Shown here in pieces: positions 9,571 through 19,150 of a DNA stretch of 64,000 nt. Origin of the DNA: Novosphingobium aquimarinum (lineage in GTDB: Bacteria > Pseudomonadota > Alphaproteobacteria > Sphingomonadales > Sphingomonadaceae); assembly GCF_009746585.1 (NCBI RefSeq), contig NZ_WRPO01000006.1, positions 124,001-188,000 on the forward strand, given 5' to 3'. Every line of letters begins with the position of its first letter. The stretch's first letter is position 1. The translations under genes and the position numbers were made by a program. The notes under the pieces were generated by a model, which was not told where the DNA came from, searched no databases, and worked only from the letters and a program-made list of their open reading frames with translations.

Positions 9571-10005
9571 ATGGCAATGTCAGGCGGCAAGGACGATGGC
9601 GCCCCGATGATGGAGATGAACACGACGCCGCTCATCGACGTCATGCTCGTCCTTCTCATCATGTTCATCATCACCATTCCGGTCGCGACCCACTCGATCG
9701 ACATCGACCTCCCGGTCGCGAATCCGCCGGATTCGCCGCCGCCGGACGTCGATCCGATCAAGAACAAGGTCGTGCTCACTCCGGACAACCAGATCCTGTG
9801 GAACGGCAACCCGATCGATGGCGGCACGCTGCTTTCGCTGCTGCAGGAATCGCTGACCTACCCCGTCGAACCGGAACTGCAGTTCCAGCCCGACCCGCAG
9901 GCCAGCTACGAACTTTCGGCCAAGACGCTGAACGTGATCAAGCAGTCGCAGGTCACCAAGTTCGGCTTCGTCGGCAACGAGCAGTTCGCCGAATTCAGCA
10001 AGTAG
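9571..10005 (+). CDS. exbD2: ExbD-type biopolymer transport protein, second copy
   Basis: Second ExbD paralogue, 144 residues, with the same N-terminal plan as the first: [20 protein letters not shown], Asp at residue 23 in the membrane segment. The periplasmic part diverges strongly from the first copy. In Xanthomonas, a second ExbD is needed only for certain receptors, so a substrate-specific role is possible. The gene ends the operon and is followed 25 bp later by a strong terminator. Confidence 0.9.
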   Translation: MAMSGGKDDGAPMMEMNTTPLIDVMLVLLIMFIITIPVATHSIDIDLPVANPPDSPPPDVDPIKNKVVLTPDNQILWNGNPIDGGTLLSLLQESLTYPVEPELQFQPDPQASYELSAKTLNVIKQSQVTKFGFVGNEQFAEFSK

Positions 10006-10029
10006 TCAACGCGAAGCGAAATCGAATTG

Positions 10030-10058
10030 AAGGGGCGGAGCGATCCGCCCCTTTTTTT
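10030..10058 (+). terminator. Rho-independent terminator of the tonB-exb operon
   Basis: A 10-bp stem (AAGGGGCGGA at 10030-10039 with TCCGCCCCTT at 10044-10053) closes a GCGA tetraloop and runs into T's. It sits just after the stop of exbD2 and faces the convergent helicase gene. Confidence 0.9.
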
Positions 10059-10079
10059 GTGCATGCGGCCAGGATCGAC

Positions 10080-12536
10080 TTACTCTTCCTCGTCCAGATC
10101 CTCGACAGGATCGGTGCGCATCGCCATCGCCGCCAGGCTCTCCGCCTCGATCAGCAGTTCATCGTCGGCCGCCCCGCCCGGCGTGCTTTCGCGCCCGATC
10201 ATCGAAATGACCGGCACCGATAGCGGGCTGATCCGGTCGAGCTTCACATGCACGATCTCGCGCGCGGCACGGTCGAGGACATCGCCCACTCGGCCGACGT
10301 CGGTCATCCGCGCACGCGCATCCGCCCAGGCGTCTTCGATCAGCAAGTGATCGGGCTCGTACTTGCGGAGCACATCATAAATGAGGTCGGTCGAGAACGT
10401 GACTTGCCTGCCCGACTTGCGCTTGCCGGGTTGCTGGCGCTCGACGAGGCCGGAAATTACCGCCACTTCGCGAAAGGCGCGGCGCAGCAAGTGCGACTGC
10501 TGCACCCAATCGACGAATTCGTGAGTCAGAATGTCGGGCGACAACAAGGCGAGCGGATCTTCCACCGCCTTCAGCCCCCAGACCGCCAGGGTATAGTCGG
10601 TCGCGACGAAACCGAGCGGCCCGAGCCCGCGATCCTCCATCCGCCGCGTAATCAGCATGCCCAGCGACTGGTTCGCGTTCCAGCCCTCGAACGTATAGTA
10701 AGTCGTGTAGGCAAGCTCGCGGTGCGGGAAGCTTTCGATCAGGAGCGTTCCGGGAACCGGAAGCTCGGAGCGCCACGCCTGCACTTCCAGCCATTCGCGC
10801 ACGTCGTCCGGAAACCGTCCCCAGCCCGCACGGTCGGCAAGCATCGCGCGGACGCGCTCGGCGAGATGCGCGGTAATCGGCAAGCGCTGACCCGAATAGC
10901 TGGGAATGGTCGCGGATTTCTTGGCCGCGCGCACCACCAGTTCGAGATCGCGCAGCGCTTCGACTTCGAGGTCCATGCCGGCGAAGCGAAACGTATCGCC
11001 CGGCTTCAGGCTTGCCCCGAACATCTCCTCCACCTTGCCCAGCGAGCGCCCATTGCGAAACCGGACATCCAGCATCTCGCTGTCGACGATGATGCCGGCA
11101 TTGAGCCGATGCCGCGCGGCATGTTCGGGATGGCTGAGCCGCCAGGTGCCGTCGCGCTGCTTCACGATGCGGCGGAAGCGATCGTAGCTGCGCAGCGCGT
11201 AACCGCCGGTGGCGACGAAATCGAGCACGCGCGCAAAGGCCTCCTCATCGAGCCAGGCATAGCTCAGCGAGGAGCGCACTTCGTCCAGCAGCGCACGTTT
11301 GTCGAACGGCCCGGCGCAAGCCCGCGCCATGACATGCTGGGCAAGGACGTCGAGCCCTCCGGGGCGAAAGTCCTCGCCATCGCGCTGGCCCTGATCGACC
11401 GCTTCGACCGCCGCGCTCGCTTCGAGGTATTCGAAGCGATTGCCGGGCACCAGCAGCGCCTTGCTCGGGCTGTCGAGCCGGTGATTGGCGCGCCCGATGC
11501 GCTGCAGCAGCCGCGACGAGCCCTTGGGCGCGCCCATCTGCACCACGAGATCGATGTCGCCCCAGTCGACGCCGAGGTCGAGGCTTGCGGTACAGACCAG
11601 TGCCCGCAGTTCACCCCGCGCCATCGCGGCCTCGACCTTGCGCCGCGCCTCGCGCGAGAGCGAGCCGTGGTGGATGCCGATCGGCAGGTTGTCCTCGTTG
11701 GCATCCCACAGCCACTCGAAGATGTATTCGGCCAGGAAGCGCGTGTTGGTGAAGACCAGCGTGGTGCGATGCGCGCGGATCTGCGCATAGAGCTGCGGGA
11801 TCGCCCAGGTCGCGGCGTGGCCGCTCCAGGGGATGCGCTCCTCATCGGGCAGCAGGATCGAAACGTCGGGCGGCGCGCCTTCTTCGCCCGCGACCAGCGT
11901 AACTTCGTCGATTTCGCCCCATGGCGCCAGCCAGGCGCGAAAGTCTTCCGGCGCGGCCACGGTCGCCGACAACGCCGCGCGCTGCATCCCTGGCGCAAGC
12001 GCTTGCAGACGCGTCAAAGCCAGCGCCAGCAGATCGCCGCGTTTGCCCGTGGCGAAAGCATGGACTTCGTCGATCACGACACGGCGCAAGCTGGCAAACA
12101 GCGTCTCGGCTTCGGGATAGCTCAGCAGCAGCGACAGCGATTCGGGTGTCGTGAGCAGGATATGCGGGGGCCGGGCGCGCTGACGGGCCTTGCGGTCGGA
12201 GGGCGTATCGCCGCTCCGCGTCTCGATCCGCAGATCGAGGCCGATCTCCGCGACTGGCGCGAGCAGGTTGCGCTGCACGTCCGTCGCCAGCGCCTTGAGC
12301 GGGGAAACGTACAGCGTGTGCAGGCCCTCGGCCGGAGGCTCGCCCGCAAGCCGCGAAGGACAGAAATCCGCAAGCGTGGGCAGGAAGCCCGCCAGCGTCT
12401 TGCCCGCGCCGGTGTCCGCCACGAGCAGCGCATGCCGGCCCGCGTCGGATGCTTCGAGCATCTCGCGCTGATGCCGCCGTATCCGCCAATCCTTCGCGGC
12501 GAACCAGGCTGAAATTTCGGGGGGCATCTCGGACAT
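10080..12536 (-). CDS. Ligase-associated DNA damage response DEXH-box helicase (Lhr-like)
   Basis: Large ATP-dependent DNA helicase, 818 residues. Motifs in order: Walker A ADTGAGKT, DEVH box VIDEVHAF, motif III ALSATVA, motif VI QRIGRANHR, then the winged-helix and C-terminal Lhr-core extension. The family is usually encoded near an ATP-dependent DNA ligase and an exonuclease; neither is seen in this window, so the damage-response role rests on family membership. The frame opens at 12584, but MSEMPPEISAW from ATG 12536 looks like the true N-terminus. It converges with the exb operon across the terminator at 10.03 kb. Confidence 0.88.
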   Translation of the reverse strand: MSEMPPEISAWFAAKDWRIRRHQREMLEASDAGRHALLVADTGAGKTLAGFLPTLADFCPSRLAGEPPAEGLHTLYVSPLKALATDVQRNLLAPVAEIGLDLRIETRSGDTPSDRKARQRARPPHILLTTPESLSLLLSYPEAETLFASLRRVVIDEVHAFATGKRGDLLALALTRLQALAPGMQRAALSATVAAPEDFRAWLAPWGEIDEVTLVAGEEGAPPDVSILLPDEERIPWSGHAATWAIPQLYAQIRAHRTTLVFTNTRFLAEYIFEWLWDANEDNLPIGIHHGSLSREARRKVEAAMARGELRALVCTASLDLGVDWGDIDLVVQMGAPKGSSRLLQRIGRANHRLDSPSKALLVPGNRFEYLEASAAVEAVDQGQRDGEDFRPGGLDVLAQHVMARACAGPFDKRALLDEVRSSLSYAWLDEEAFARVLDFVATGGYALRSYDRFRRIVKQRDGTWRLSHPEHAARHRLNAGIIVDSEMLDVRFRNGRSLGKVEEMFGASLKPGDTFRFAGMDLEVEALRDLELVVRAAKKSATIPSYSGQRLPITAHLAERVRAMLADRAGWGRFPDDVREWLEVQAWRSELPVPGTLLIESFPHRELAYTTYYTFEGWNANQSLGMLITRRMEDRGLGPLGFVATDYTLAVWGLKAVEDPLALLSPDILTHEFVDWVQQSHLLRRAFREVAVISGLVERQQPGKRKSGRQVTFSTDLIYDVLRKYEPDHLLIEDAWADARARMTDVGRVGDVLDRAAREIVHVKLDRISPLSVPVISMIGRESTPGGAADDELLIEAESLAAMAMRTDPVEDLDEEE

Positions 12537-12782
12537 GAGCTTGGATCTCTGGCTACGCGGCGAGAGCGTGGCACGCAAGCACACGCGCCCCTGGAGGCAG
12601 GTTCCCGAAGTTAAATAAGCCTTTCCGACGCCCAGTCTGCGCCGACCTGCTGCATGGCTGCGTCAAGATGCGGATCCATCGCCGGGCTTAAGAAGTTGAA
12701 TCAGCATCGAATGAGCAACACCGGACGCATCCCGGGTCTGGGACGATCCATCTGCTCGATCACTCAAGCCATGGAGCACACA

Positions 12783-13718
12783 ATGAACAACCGCGACCGC
12801 GAATATCAGAACCGAAATTATCAGGACCGCGACGATGGTCCGCGCCAGCAGAACCAGTTCGCCGATCATGCCCGACAGTCGGGCGGCGACTGGCAGGGCC
12901 GGGGATCGCCCCAGATGGGCGGCAGCTACGAAGGCAGCTATGAATCCGGCTACGGCGGCCCGCAGCAGCTGGACCGCGACCGGATGAGCTACAATCGGTC
13001 TGACCGGAACGATCGCAGCGGTTCCTGGCAATCCCAACCGCGCGGCCAGGGCCGGCGCGGCGGCGCCGAGCAAGGCTACGAAATCCCGACCTATAGCGCG
13101 TCCGGAAGCCAGAATTTCGGATCCTTCACCAGCGAGGATTACGGCGGGCGCGATAGCTACGGCGCCGGTGGCGGCGGCATCGGCGGCTCGTCCGGCTATG
13201 GCTATCGTCCGACGTACGACACCTTGGGCCGCAACCGCTTCGGTGGCGACGCCGCGCGCGCCAACCAGGGACGCGACTACGACGATTGGCGTTCCTACGG
13301 CGAAAGCCGCGGTTTCCTGGATCGGGCCGGCGACGAAATCGCCAGCTGGTTCGGGGACGAAGATGCCGCGCGCCGGCGTGAGATGGACCATCGCGGCCGC
13401 GGCCCGTCCAACTACACGCGTTCGGACGAGCGCATCCGCGAAGATGCGAACGACCATCTGACCCACGACTGGGGCGTCGATGCGCGCAAGATCAGCGTGT
13501 CGGTCAGCGAAGGCGAAGTCACGCTCGACGGTCAGGTCGACTCCCGTCAGGCCAAGCGTCGCGCCGAGGATGTGGTCGATCAGATCTCCGGCGTCCGGCA
13601 CGTCCAGAACAATCTGCGCGTCGAAACGGTGCGCGAAGGCACGCCCAGCATGCCCGCGAGCGGCATGGGCGCCAGCGCGGCGATCGGCGATCGCAAGAAC
13701 GCCACGACCGACAGGTAA
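12783..13718 (+). CDS. SWFGD/BON-domain protein
   Basis: A 311-residue protein with a low-complexity N-terminal two thirds rich in Gly, Arg, Asn, Asp, Tyr and Gln (repeats like YQNRNYQDRD and GSYEGSYESGYGG). A conserved SWFGDEDAARRR motif lies at about 192-203, followed by a C-terminal BON domain (SVSEGEVTLDGQVDSRQAK then VRHVQNNLRV). BON domains bind membranes or are found in envelope-stress proteins such as OsmY. No signal peptide is seen. ATG 12783 is chosen over the longer frame (12654) because GGAG lies 8 bases upstream and the extra residues look random. A terminator follows. Confidence 0.8.
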   Translation: MNNRDREYQNRNYQDRDDGPRQQNQFADHARQSGGDWQGRGSPQMGGSYEGSYESGYGGPQQLDRDRMSYNRSDRNDRSGSWQSQPRGQGRRGGAEQGYEIPTYSASGSQNFGSFTSEDYGGRDSYGAGGGGIGGSSGYGYRPTYDTLGRNRFGGDAARANQGRDYDDWRSYGESRGFLDRAGDEIASWFGDEDAARRREMDHRGRGPSNYTRSDERIREDANDHLTHDWGVDARKISVSVSEGEVTLDGQVDSRQAKRRAEDVVDQISGVRHVQNNLRVETVREGTPSMPASGMGASAAIGDRKNATTDR

Positions 13719-13759
13719 CGAACGCCGCGCGCCCTGAACGGCGCCAAGGCTGACGCAAG

Positions 13760-13793
13760 AAGGGGAGCTGCAGCGTTTGCAGCTCCCCTTTTT
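13760..13793 (+). terminator. Rho-independent terminator after the SWFGD/BON gene
   Basis: A perfect 13-bp stem (13760-13772 with 13778-13790) around a 5-base loop ends in T's on the plus strand and begins with A's on the other. It can serve both this gene and the convergent phosphomannomutase gene. Confidence 0.9.
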
Positions 13794-13806
13794 CGTCCCG
13801 CTTCGC

Positions 13807-15213
13807 TTAGTGGCCGGCCTGCGGGCCGCGTTCGAGGCCGGACAGCGAAAGCTGCTCGTCGATCTGGCCCATCAGACGCTCGAGCCCGGCTTCGGTATCG
13901 CTTTCGGCCCGCGCGACGAGCACGTCCTGCGTGTTCGAGGCGCGCAGCAGCCACCAGCCGTCGGCCGTGTTGACCCGGACACCGTCGATCGCGATCACTT
14001 GCGCGTCGGTTCCGGCCAGACGCTCCTTCACTTCGTCGATCGCCGCGAACTTTCGGCTTTCGTCGACCTGGAAGCGCATTTCGGGCGTGTTGAGCATTTG
14101 CGGCATCTCGCCGCGCAGCGTGGTGACCGACTTGCCCAGCCGCACGCTGGCCGCGATCAGGCGCACGGCGGCGTAGAGGGCGTCGTCATAACCGTAGTAT
14201 TCGTGGGCGAAGAACACATGCCCGCTCATCTCGCCGGCCAACGGCGATCCGGTTTCCTTCATCTTGGACTTGATCAGCGAGTGCCCGGTCTTCCACATCA
14301 GCGGTTCGCCGCCATGCTGCTTGACGGTGTCGAACAGCGCGCGCGACGCTTTCACGTCGGCGATGATCGTGGCGCCCGGCACCATGTCGAGCAGATCTTC
14401 GGCATAGATCATCAGCAGCTGATCGCCCCAGATCACCCGGCCTTCGCCATCGATCGCGCCGATCCGGTCGCCATCGCCGTCGAAGGCCACGCCGAAATCG
14501 AGCTTCTTCTCGGCGACCAGCGCCTTCAGGTCTGCGAGGTTCTTTTCCTCGGTCGGATCGGGATGATGATTGGGGAACGTGCCATCGACCTCGGTATAGA
14601 GCAGGTGATGTTCGCCCGGCAGCTTCGCCGCCAGCAGCTCGAGCGCGGGGCCGGCGGCACCGTTGCCCGCATCCCAGCCGATCCGCATGGCCTTGAGCGC
14701 TTCGGCGTCGATGCCGCTGATCCCTTCGAGCAGGCGCATGATGTATTCGTCGATGATGTCGCGGCTCTCGAACGAGCCGCTGCCTTCGTCCCAGTCGCCC
14801 GTGGCTGCCATTTCGCCGAGCTTGAGGATGTCCGCGCCAAAGAATGGCCGGCCGCGAAATACCATCTTGAAGCCGTTGTAATCGGGGGGATTGTGGCTGC
14901 CAGTTATCTGAATGCCGCCGTCCACGTCTTCACTTGAAGCTTCCGCGTAGTAGAGCATCGGGGTCGGCCCCATGCCGATGCGCACGGCATCGACGCCGCT
15001 CGCATTGAGACCGGCGACCAAGGCGTCTTCCAGCATCGTCGAGCTTGTCCGACCGTCGTAGCCGACGGCCACCTTGCTGCCGCCGTCGCGCCGGATCAGC
15101 GTTCCGAAACCCCGCCCAATGGCCCGCGCATCGTCCGGGCCCAGGGTTTTGCCGATGATCCCGCGAATGTCGTATTCACGAAGGACAGTGGGGTCGAACG
15201 TATAGCTCATCAT
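13807..15213 (-). CDS. Phosphomannomutase/phosphoglucomutase
   Basis: Interconverts hexose 1- and 6-phosphates for sugar nucleotide, EPS or LPS synthesis. The 468-residue protein has the phosphoserine loop [14 protein letters not shown] (Ser about 106), the Mg site DGDGDR (245-250), the sugar-binding loop GEMSGH and a C-terminal phosphate-binding domain ([16 protein letters not shown]). It matches the PgmG/ManB group of sphingomonads, which use both mannose and glucose phosphates. Its ATG overlaps the stop of the J-domain gene by 4 bp, so they share a transcript. Confidence 0.92.
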   Translation of the reverse strand: MMSYTFDPTVLREYDIRGIIGKTLGPDDARAIGRGFGTLIRRDGGSKVAVGYDGRTSSTMLEDALVAGLNASGVDAVRIGMGPTPMLYYAEASSEDVDGGIQITGSHNPPDYNGFKMVFRGRPFFGADILKLGEMAATGDWDEGSGSFESRDIIDEYIMRLLEGISGIDAEALKAMRIGWDAGNGAAGPALELLAAKLPGEHHLLYTEVDGTFPNHHPDPTEEKNLADLKALVAEKKLDFGVAFDGDGDRIGAIDGEGRVIWGDQLLMIYAEDLLDMVPGATIIADVKASRALFDTVKQHGGEPLMWKTGHSLIKSKMKETGSPLAGEMSGHVFFAHEYYGYDDALYAAVRLIAASVRLGKSVTTLRGEMPQMLNTPEMRFQVDESRKFAAIDEVKERLAGTDAQVIAIDGVRVNTADGWWLLRASNTQDVLVARAESDTEAGLERLMGQIDEQLSLSGLERGPQAGH

Positions 15214-15503
15214 TGCTCCTGCGATTCGGTTGGAAGATCGGCCAGCAGCATATCGCGCGCTGCGTTGGCTTCATGCACCTTTTCGCTCGATCCGCCCCGA
15301 TCCGGATGCACCGTGGTGATCAGACGACGATGGGCATCGAGAATCTCGCGACGATCCGCGCCGTCGTCCACGCCGAGCAGGACTTGCGCCTGCGCCTTGG
15401 CGAAGGACCGGCGCGCCGGCAGCCGTCGCTGCCATGGCCAGCGCCCGAAGAACAGGCGCCAGGCGCAGACCGCGAGGATCACCAGCCAGACGAGTTTGAG
15501 CAT
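15210..15503 (-). CDS. Membrane-anchored J-domain (DnaJ-like) protein
   Basis: A 97-residue protein with an N-terminal hydrophobic anchor ([16 protein letters not shown]) and a truncated J-domain containing the HPD tripeptide in [15 protein letters not shown] (about residue 66). J-domains stimulate the ATPase of DnaK-type chaperones. This short membrane form resembles DjlA/Tim14-like proteins that recruit Hsp70 to a membrane. The partner cannot be told from context. It lies between mipZ and the mutase gene, with a 4-bp overlap with the latter. Confidence 0.8.
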   Translation of the reverse strand: MLKLVWLVILAVCAWRLFFGRWPWQRRLPARRSFAKAQAQVLLGVDDGADRREILDAHRRLITTVHPDRGGSSEKVHEANAARDMLLADLPTESQEQ

Positions 15504-15518
15504 GGTTCGGGGGTTTCG

Positions 15519-16325
15519 TCAGCCCGCGAACGCGAGATCGGGCTGGCGGCGCGCGGGCATCGGCAAGTTGAGGCCGGCGACGAGCTGGCGCAGCTCCTGC
15601 CGCGCGACGAGATGGCTGGTGCCGAGATCGCCCAGATGCTCCTTGTCGAGCAAGGTCAGGCCCGAGGGGAACAGCTCGCGGAAGATGACGCGTTCGGACA
15701 AGCCGCTGGCGACACGGAAGCCGACGCGCTTGGACAGTTCGCGCAAGGCACCGTCGAGGCGGCGCATGTTGCGCGCTTCGACATGCTGCACGCGGTTGCG
15801 CACCACGACCCAGTCCATCTCGCGCCGACCGTCCTCGATCGTGCGCATGCCGCGCTTCTTGCGCGCTTCCCAGATCATCTCCGCGTAGAACGAGAGCCGC
15901 TTGACCTTGAAGGTTTCGCTCTCGACTTGCCCGATCAGATCGAAGTCGACGAAGCTGTCGTTGAGCGGCGTCACCAGCGTATCGGCCGAAGCCGCGACAT
16001 GGCGTGCCAGCGGATCGTCGCGGCCCGGAGTGTCGACGATCAGGAAATCGTAGCCGTCCGAGATTTCGCTCATCAGGTCGTCGAGTTCGGCGGTACTCTC
16101 CCCATCGTAGACGGCGAAGCGCGCGCCGGGCAGCGCGATGTCCCGCTTGCGCTCGGTCTCGACGCGGTTTTCCAGGTAGCGGAACAAGGTGCGCTGGCGG
16201 TGATCGAGATCGACCGCCGCCACCGAGGCACCCTGATAGGCCAGCGCGACGGCGACATGCACGGCCGTCGTCGACTTGCCGGTACCGCCCTTCTCGTTGG
16301 CGAAGACGATGCGATGGGTTGTCAC
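15519..16325 (-). CDS. mipZ: Division plane positioning ATPase MipZ
   Basis: ParA-like P-loop ATPase that forms a bipolar gradient with ParB and keeps FtsZ at mid-cell in alphaproteobacteria. The 268 residues start MTTHRIVFANEKGGTGKST, carrying the deviant Walker A lysine motif, followed by DLDHRQRTLFRYLENR, which is characteristic of MipZ, and the Walker B-like FLIVDTPG. Its neighbours (J-domain gene 15 bp downstream, divergent panC) give no division context, so the call rests on sequence. Confidence 0.9.
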   Translation of the reverse strand: MTTHRIVFANEKGGTGKSTTAVHVAVALAYQGASVAAVDLDHRQRTLFRYLENRVETERKRDIALPGARFAVYDGESTAELDDLMSEISDGYDFLIVDTPGRDDPLARHVAASADTLVTPLNDSFVDFDLIGQVESETFKVKRLSFYAEMIWEARKKRGMRTIEDGRREMDWVVVRNRVQHVEARNMRRLDGALRELSKRVGFRVASGLSERVIFRELFPSGLTLLDKEHLGDLGTSHLVARQELRQLVAGLNLPMPARRQPDLAFAG

Positions 16326-16424
16326 GAGCTAAACCCGCTCCTTCCAAGGTTGTCCGAACCTACACTGCCCGGCTAAGGCGAGCGGCGCGTCGGTCGTGAC
16401 GTGAATATCGGAGCAGGCGGCGCC

Positions 16425-17312
16425 ATGCAAATCGTCCAGGAGCTTGATCCACTGCGAACTGCCGTTGCTGGTTTGCGCCGGACCGGCACGCTGGCGCTCG
16501 TCCCGACGATGGGCGCGCTGCACCAAGGCCATCTCGAACTGGTGCGAACGGCGCGGGAGCGAGCCGATACCGTTGCGGTGTCGATCTTCGTGAACCCGCG
16601 GCAGTTCGGCGCCGGGGAGGATCTCGACGCCTATCCCCGCCAGTTCGAGCGCGATTGCGCCATGCTCGAAGCGGAAGGAGTCGATCTCGTCTGGGCGCCC
16701 GGCGTGGATCAGATGTATCCGCCGGGCTATGCCACCAACATCTCGGTTTCGGGGGTCAGCGAAGGGCTTTGCGGCGGAACACGCCCGGGCCACTTCGATG
16801 GCGTCGCCACCGTGGTGTGCAAGCTGTTCAATCAGGTCCGGCCTGACCTCGCCTTCTTCGGGGAGAAGGACTGGCAGCAGCTTGCCGTGATTCGCCGCAT
16901 GGCCCGCGACCTCGATCTCGTGCGACCCGCAGCCGATCGCATTCTCGGCGTCCCGACCGTGCGCGAAGCAGACGGCCTCGCGATGAGTTCGCGCAACGCC
17001 TATCTGACCGAAAGCGAGCGCGCGCAGGCCGCGACTTTGCCGGCCGCGATGCGCGCGGCGACTGCGGCGATCGTCGCGGGCACGCCGATCGATGACGCGC
17101 TCGACACATTGCGCCGAGAGCTGGTCCGGGGCGGTTTCAGCGCAGTCGACTACGCCGAAGTTCGCGATGCCGCTTCGCTCGAACCGATTGAGCGACTCGC
17201 CGAACGTCCCGCTCGATTGCTCGTCGCCGCTCGCATCGGGCGGGCGCGGCTGATCGACAATATGCCCTTGGTTGTCGATCCTCGGACTGCGCCTCCTCAC
17301 CCCGCCGCCTGA
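16425..17312 (+). CDS. panC: Pantothenate synthetase (pantoate-beta-alanine ligase)
   Basis: Condenses pantoate and beta-alanine with ATP to make pantothenate, the CoA precursor. Motifs visible in 295 residues: VPTMGALHQGHLEL (HIGH-like motif), FGEKDWQQL and the KMSKS-like MSSRNAYL. The frame is open from a GTG at 16401, but ATG 16425 begins right at the conserved MQIVQELD and is preceded by a purine-rich GGAGCAGG. Divergent from mipZ. Confidence 0.95.
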   Translation: MQIVQELDPLRTAVAGLRRTGTLALVPTMGALHQGHLELVRTARERADTVAVSIFVNPRQFGAGEDLDAYPRQFERDCAMLEAEGVDLVWAPGVDQMYPPGYATNISVSGVSEGLCGGTRPGHFDGVATVVCKLFNQVRPDLAFFGEKDWQQLAVIRRMARDLDLVRPAADRILGVPTVREADGLAMSSRNAYLTESERAQAATLPAAMRAATAAIVAGTPIDDALDTLRRELVRGGFSAVDYAEVRDAASLEPIERLAERPARLLVAARIGRARLIDNMPLVVDPRTAPPHPAA

Positions 17313-17436
17313 GAAACGCACGGCCGGCGAGTGGTTTAAATCACAGATCGGGCGCTTTCCAGTCATCCTGTCTGCGGGTATCAATCCGCTTGTGGGAGCG
17401 CAAAGTATCGCGCGGATTTTAGAGGGAGCCACCAAG

Positions 17437-18207
17437 ATGAAGAAGCTTGCTTGTGCGATTGCCGCAATCGCCGTCGTGATGTCCGGAAGTACCGCCGAGG
17501 CCGCAGATCGTTCTTCCGGTCGCAAAGCGCAGGATCGCGGAACCCAGAACATTCCGATTTGCGCACGCAACCTCGGTACGGTCGCCATTGTCGAGCCGGA
17601 CAGTCAGTGGTGGCGCGAATACAATCTCGGCAGCCCCGAAGCGATCCTGCGCGTCTTCGTGCAGCGTTCGCGTTGCTTCACCCTGGTGAACCGCGGCCGG
17701 TCGCTCGAGAACCGCGCGATGGAGCGCGCGCTTGCCGATAACGGCGAACTGCAGCGCGGCTCGAACATCGGCCGCGGGCAAGTCAAGGCGGCGGATTACT
17801 TCCTTCAGCCCGATATCGTCAGCGCCAACCGCAATTCGGGCGGCAATGGGCTTGGCGCCGTGCTTGGCGGCGTCGGCGGCCTGTTCGGCCGTGGTATCGG
17901 GGCAATCGCGGGCGGTCTCAACATCAAGAAGGGCGAGGCCAACGTCACTCTCTCCGTGGTCAACTCGCGGACCACGGTCGAGGAAGCGCTGACCGAGGGC
18001 TATGCCCGCAAGTCGGATGTCAGCTTCCGGGCTGGCGGCGGCGGGTTCTTCGGCGGCACGTTCGGCGGCGTCGGCGGGGGCGGCTATCAGAACACCGAGA
18101 TCGGGCAAGTCATCGTGCTCGCTTATCTCGATGCGTACACGCAACTCGTCTCGCAACTGGGCGGACTGCCGAGCGATGCCTCCGCGGCCGCACCGCAGGC
18201 CGAATAA
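17437..18207 (+). CDS. CsgG/HfaB-family secreted protein
   Basis: A 256-residue protein with a signal peptide (MKKLACAIAAIAVVMSG, cleavage near AEA). Its mature part resembles the CsgG/HfaB domain: TVAIVEPDSQWW, RCFTLVNRGRSLE and a central Gly-rich region, with ADYFLQPDIVSAN. CsgG proteins form outer-membrane export pores for curli, and HfaB is a holdfast anchor. Here no curli or holdfast genes are adjacent, and no lipobox cysteine is obvious, so the function is open. The frame extends upstream to 17272, but an AGAGGGAG ribosome site precedes ATG 17437. Confidence 0.75.
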   Translation: MKKLACAIAAIAVVMSGSTAEAADRSSGRKAQDRGTQNIPICARNLGTVAIVEPDSQWWREYNLGSPEAILRVFVQRSRCFTLVNRGRSLENRAMERALADNGELQRGSNIGRGQVKAADYFLQPDIVSANRNSGGNGLGAVLGGVGGLFGRGIGAIAGGLNIKKGEANVTLSVVNSRTTVEEALTEGYARKSDVSFRAGGGGFFGGTFGGVGGGGYQNTEIGQVIVLAYLDAYTQLVSQLGGLPSDASAAAPQAE

Positions 18208-18234
18208 GGCGGCAAAGAACGCATTTCGCACAGG

Positions 18235-18262
18235 AGGGCGGGGCTGCGGCGCCGCCCTTTTC
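18235..18262 (+). terminator. Probable terminator after the CsgG-like gene
   Basis: AGGGCGG (18235-18241) pairs with CCGCCCT (18252-18258), and the hairpin is followed by TTTTCG. The loop is GC-rich and may extend the stem. Confidence 0.7.
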
Positions 18263-18376
18263 GTTTGTCTCAGTGATCCGACGACCGACTTGGCCAAGTC
18301 GCAAGCTTTACGTCGGTGCGTTTCGCAGTATACGGCCAAACATAGCGCTGGTTGATCGGCGCGGAGCCTCGCACCG

Positions 18377-19138
18377 ATGCAACTCGATCGCCGAAATCTC
18401 CTGATCGCTGCCTTGGCCGGTGCAGTGGCGGCCTGCACGGAGCCTGCCGCGTCGCGCAGCGTGCGGGTTGCAGTGGCTGCGAACTTCACGGCCTGCGCAA
18501 AAGAGATTGCCGCAGCCTTTCAGCAGGAACGCGGCGATCCCGCCGTCCTGAGCTTCGGATCGTCCGGCGCCTTCTACGCGCAGATCGCCCAAGGCGCGCC
18601 CTTTGACGTATTCCTGTCCGCCGATGCCGCGAAGCCGCGCCAGCTGGTGGCCGAAGGCCTGGCGCCGGCTTCCGGACTCTTCCCTTACGCAATCGGGCAG
18701 CTGGCACTGTACTCGGCGCGCGCCGGCCTGGTCGATGCGGAGGGAGACGTGCTGCGCACCGGCAATTTCGCGCGCATCGCGATCGCCGACCCGCAGCTTG
18801 CTCCTTACGGTCAAGCCGCAATCGAAGTGATGGACAGGCTCGGCGTGCGCGCGCGTCTGGCGCCGCGCCTTGTCCGGGGCACCTCCATCGCCCAGGCCTT
18901 TCAGTTTGTTTCGTCCGGCGCCGCCGACCTCGGCTTCGTGGCGCAGAGCCAGCTGGTCGGCGCCACCGGCGGATCGCGCTGGGCGGTGCCCGCAGATCTG
19001 CACTCGCCGATCGAGCAGCAGGCGGTTCTTCTCGCCAAGGCTAGCGACAATCCCGCCGCGACCGCTTTCGTCGCATTCCTGAAATCCGCCGCAGCCCGCG
19101 CCATCATCGCGCGCTATGGCTATGGCCTGCCGGGCTGA
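18377..19138 (+). CDS. modA: Molybdate ABC transporter, substrate-binding lipoprotein
   Basis: Periplasmic molybdate-binding component. In 253 residues the N-terminus MQLDRRNLLIAALAGAVAAC carries a lipobox (GAVAAC), so it is probably membrane-tethered. Later motifs RVAVAANFTACAKEIAAAF, LSFGSSGAFYAQIAQGAPFDVFLSAD and SGAADLGFVAQSQ are typical ModA. It heads modA-modB-modC-modE-like, with gaps or overlaps of only a few bases. The system would supply Mo for the NasA nitrate reductase encoded 10 kb downstream. Confidence 0.92.
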   Translation: MQLDRRNLLIAALAGAVAACTEPAASRSVRVAVAANFTACAKEIAAAFQQERGDPAVLSFGSSGAFYAQIAQGAPFDVFLSADAAKPRQLVAEGLAPASGLFPYAIGQLALYSARAGLVDAEGDVLRTGNFARIAIADPQLAPYGQAAIEVMDRLGVRARLAPRLVRGTSIAQAFQFVSSGAADLGFVAQSQLVGATGGSRWAVPADLHSPIEQQAVLLAKASDNPAATAFVAFLKSAAARAIIARYGYGLPG

Positions 19139-19150
19139 AGCCTCCAGCCG

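Noticed and set aside
10248..12512. A 754-codon plus-strand open frame
   Set aside because: Mirror of the Lhr-like helicase gene on the other strand. No motifs, His/Arg/Gln-rich translation typical of shadows in high-GC DNA.
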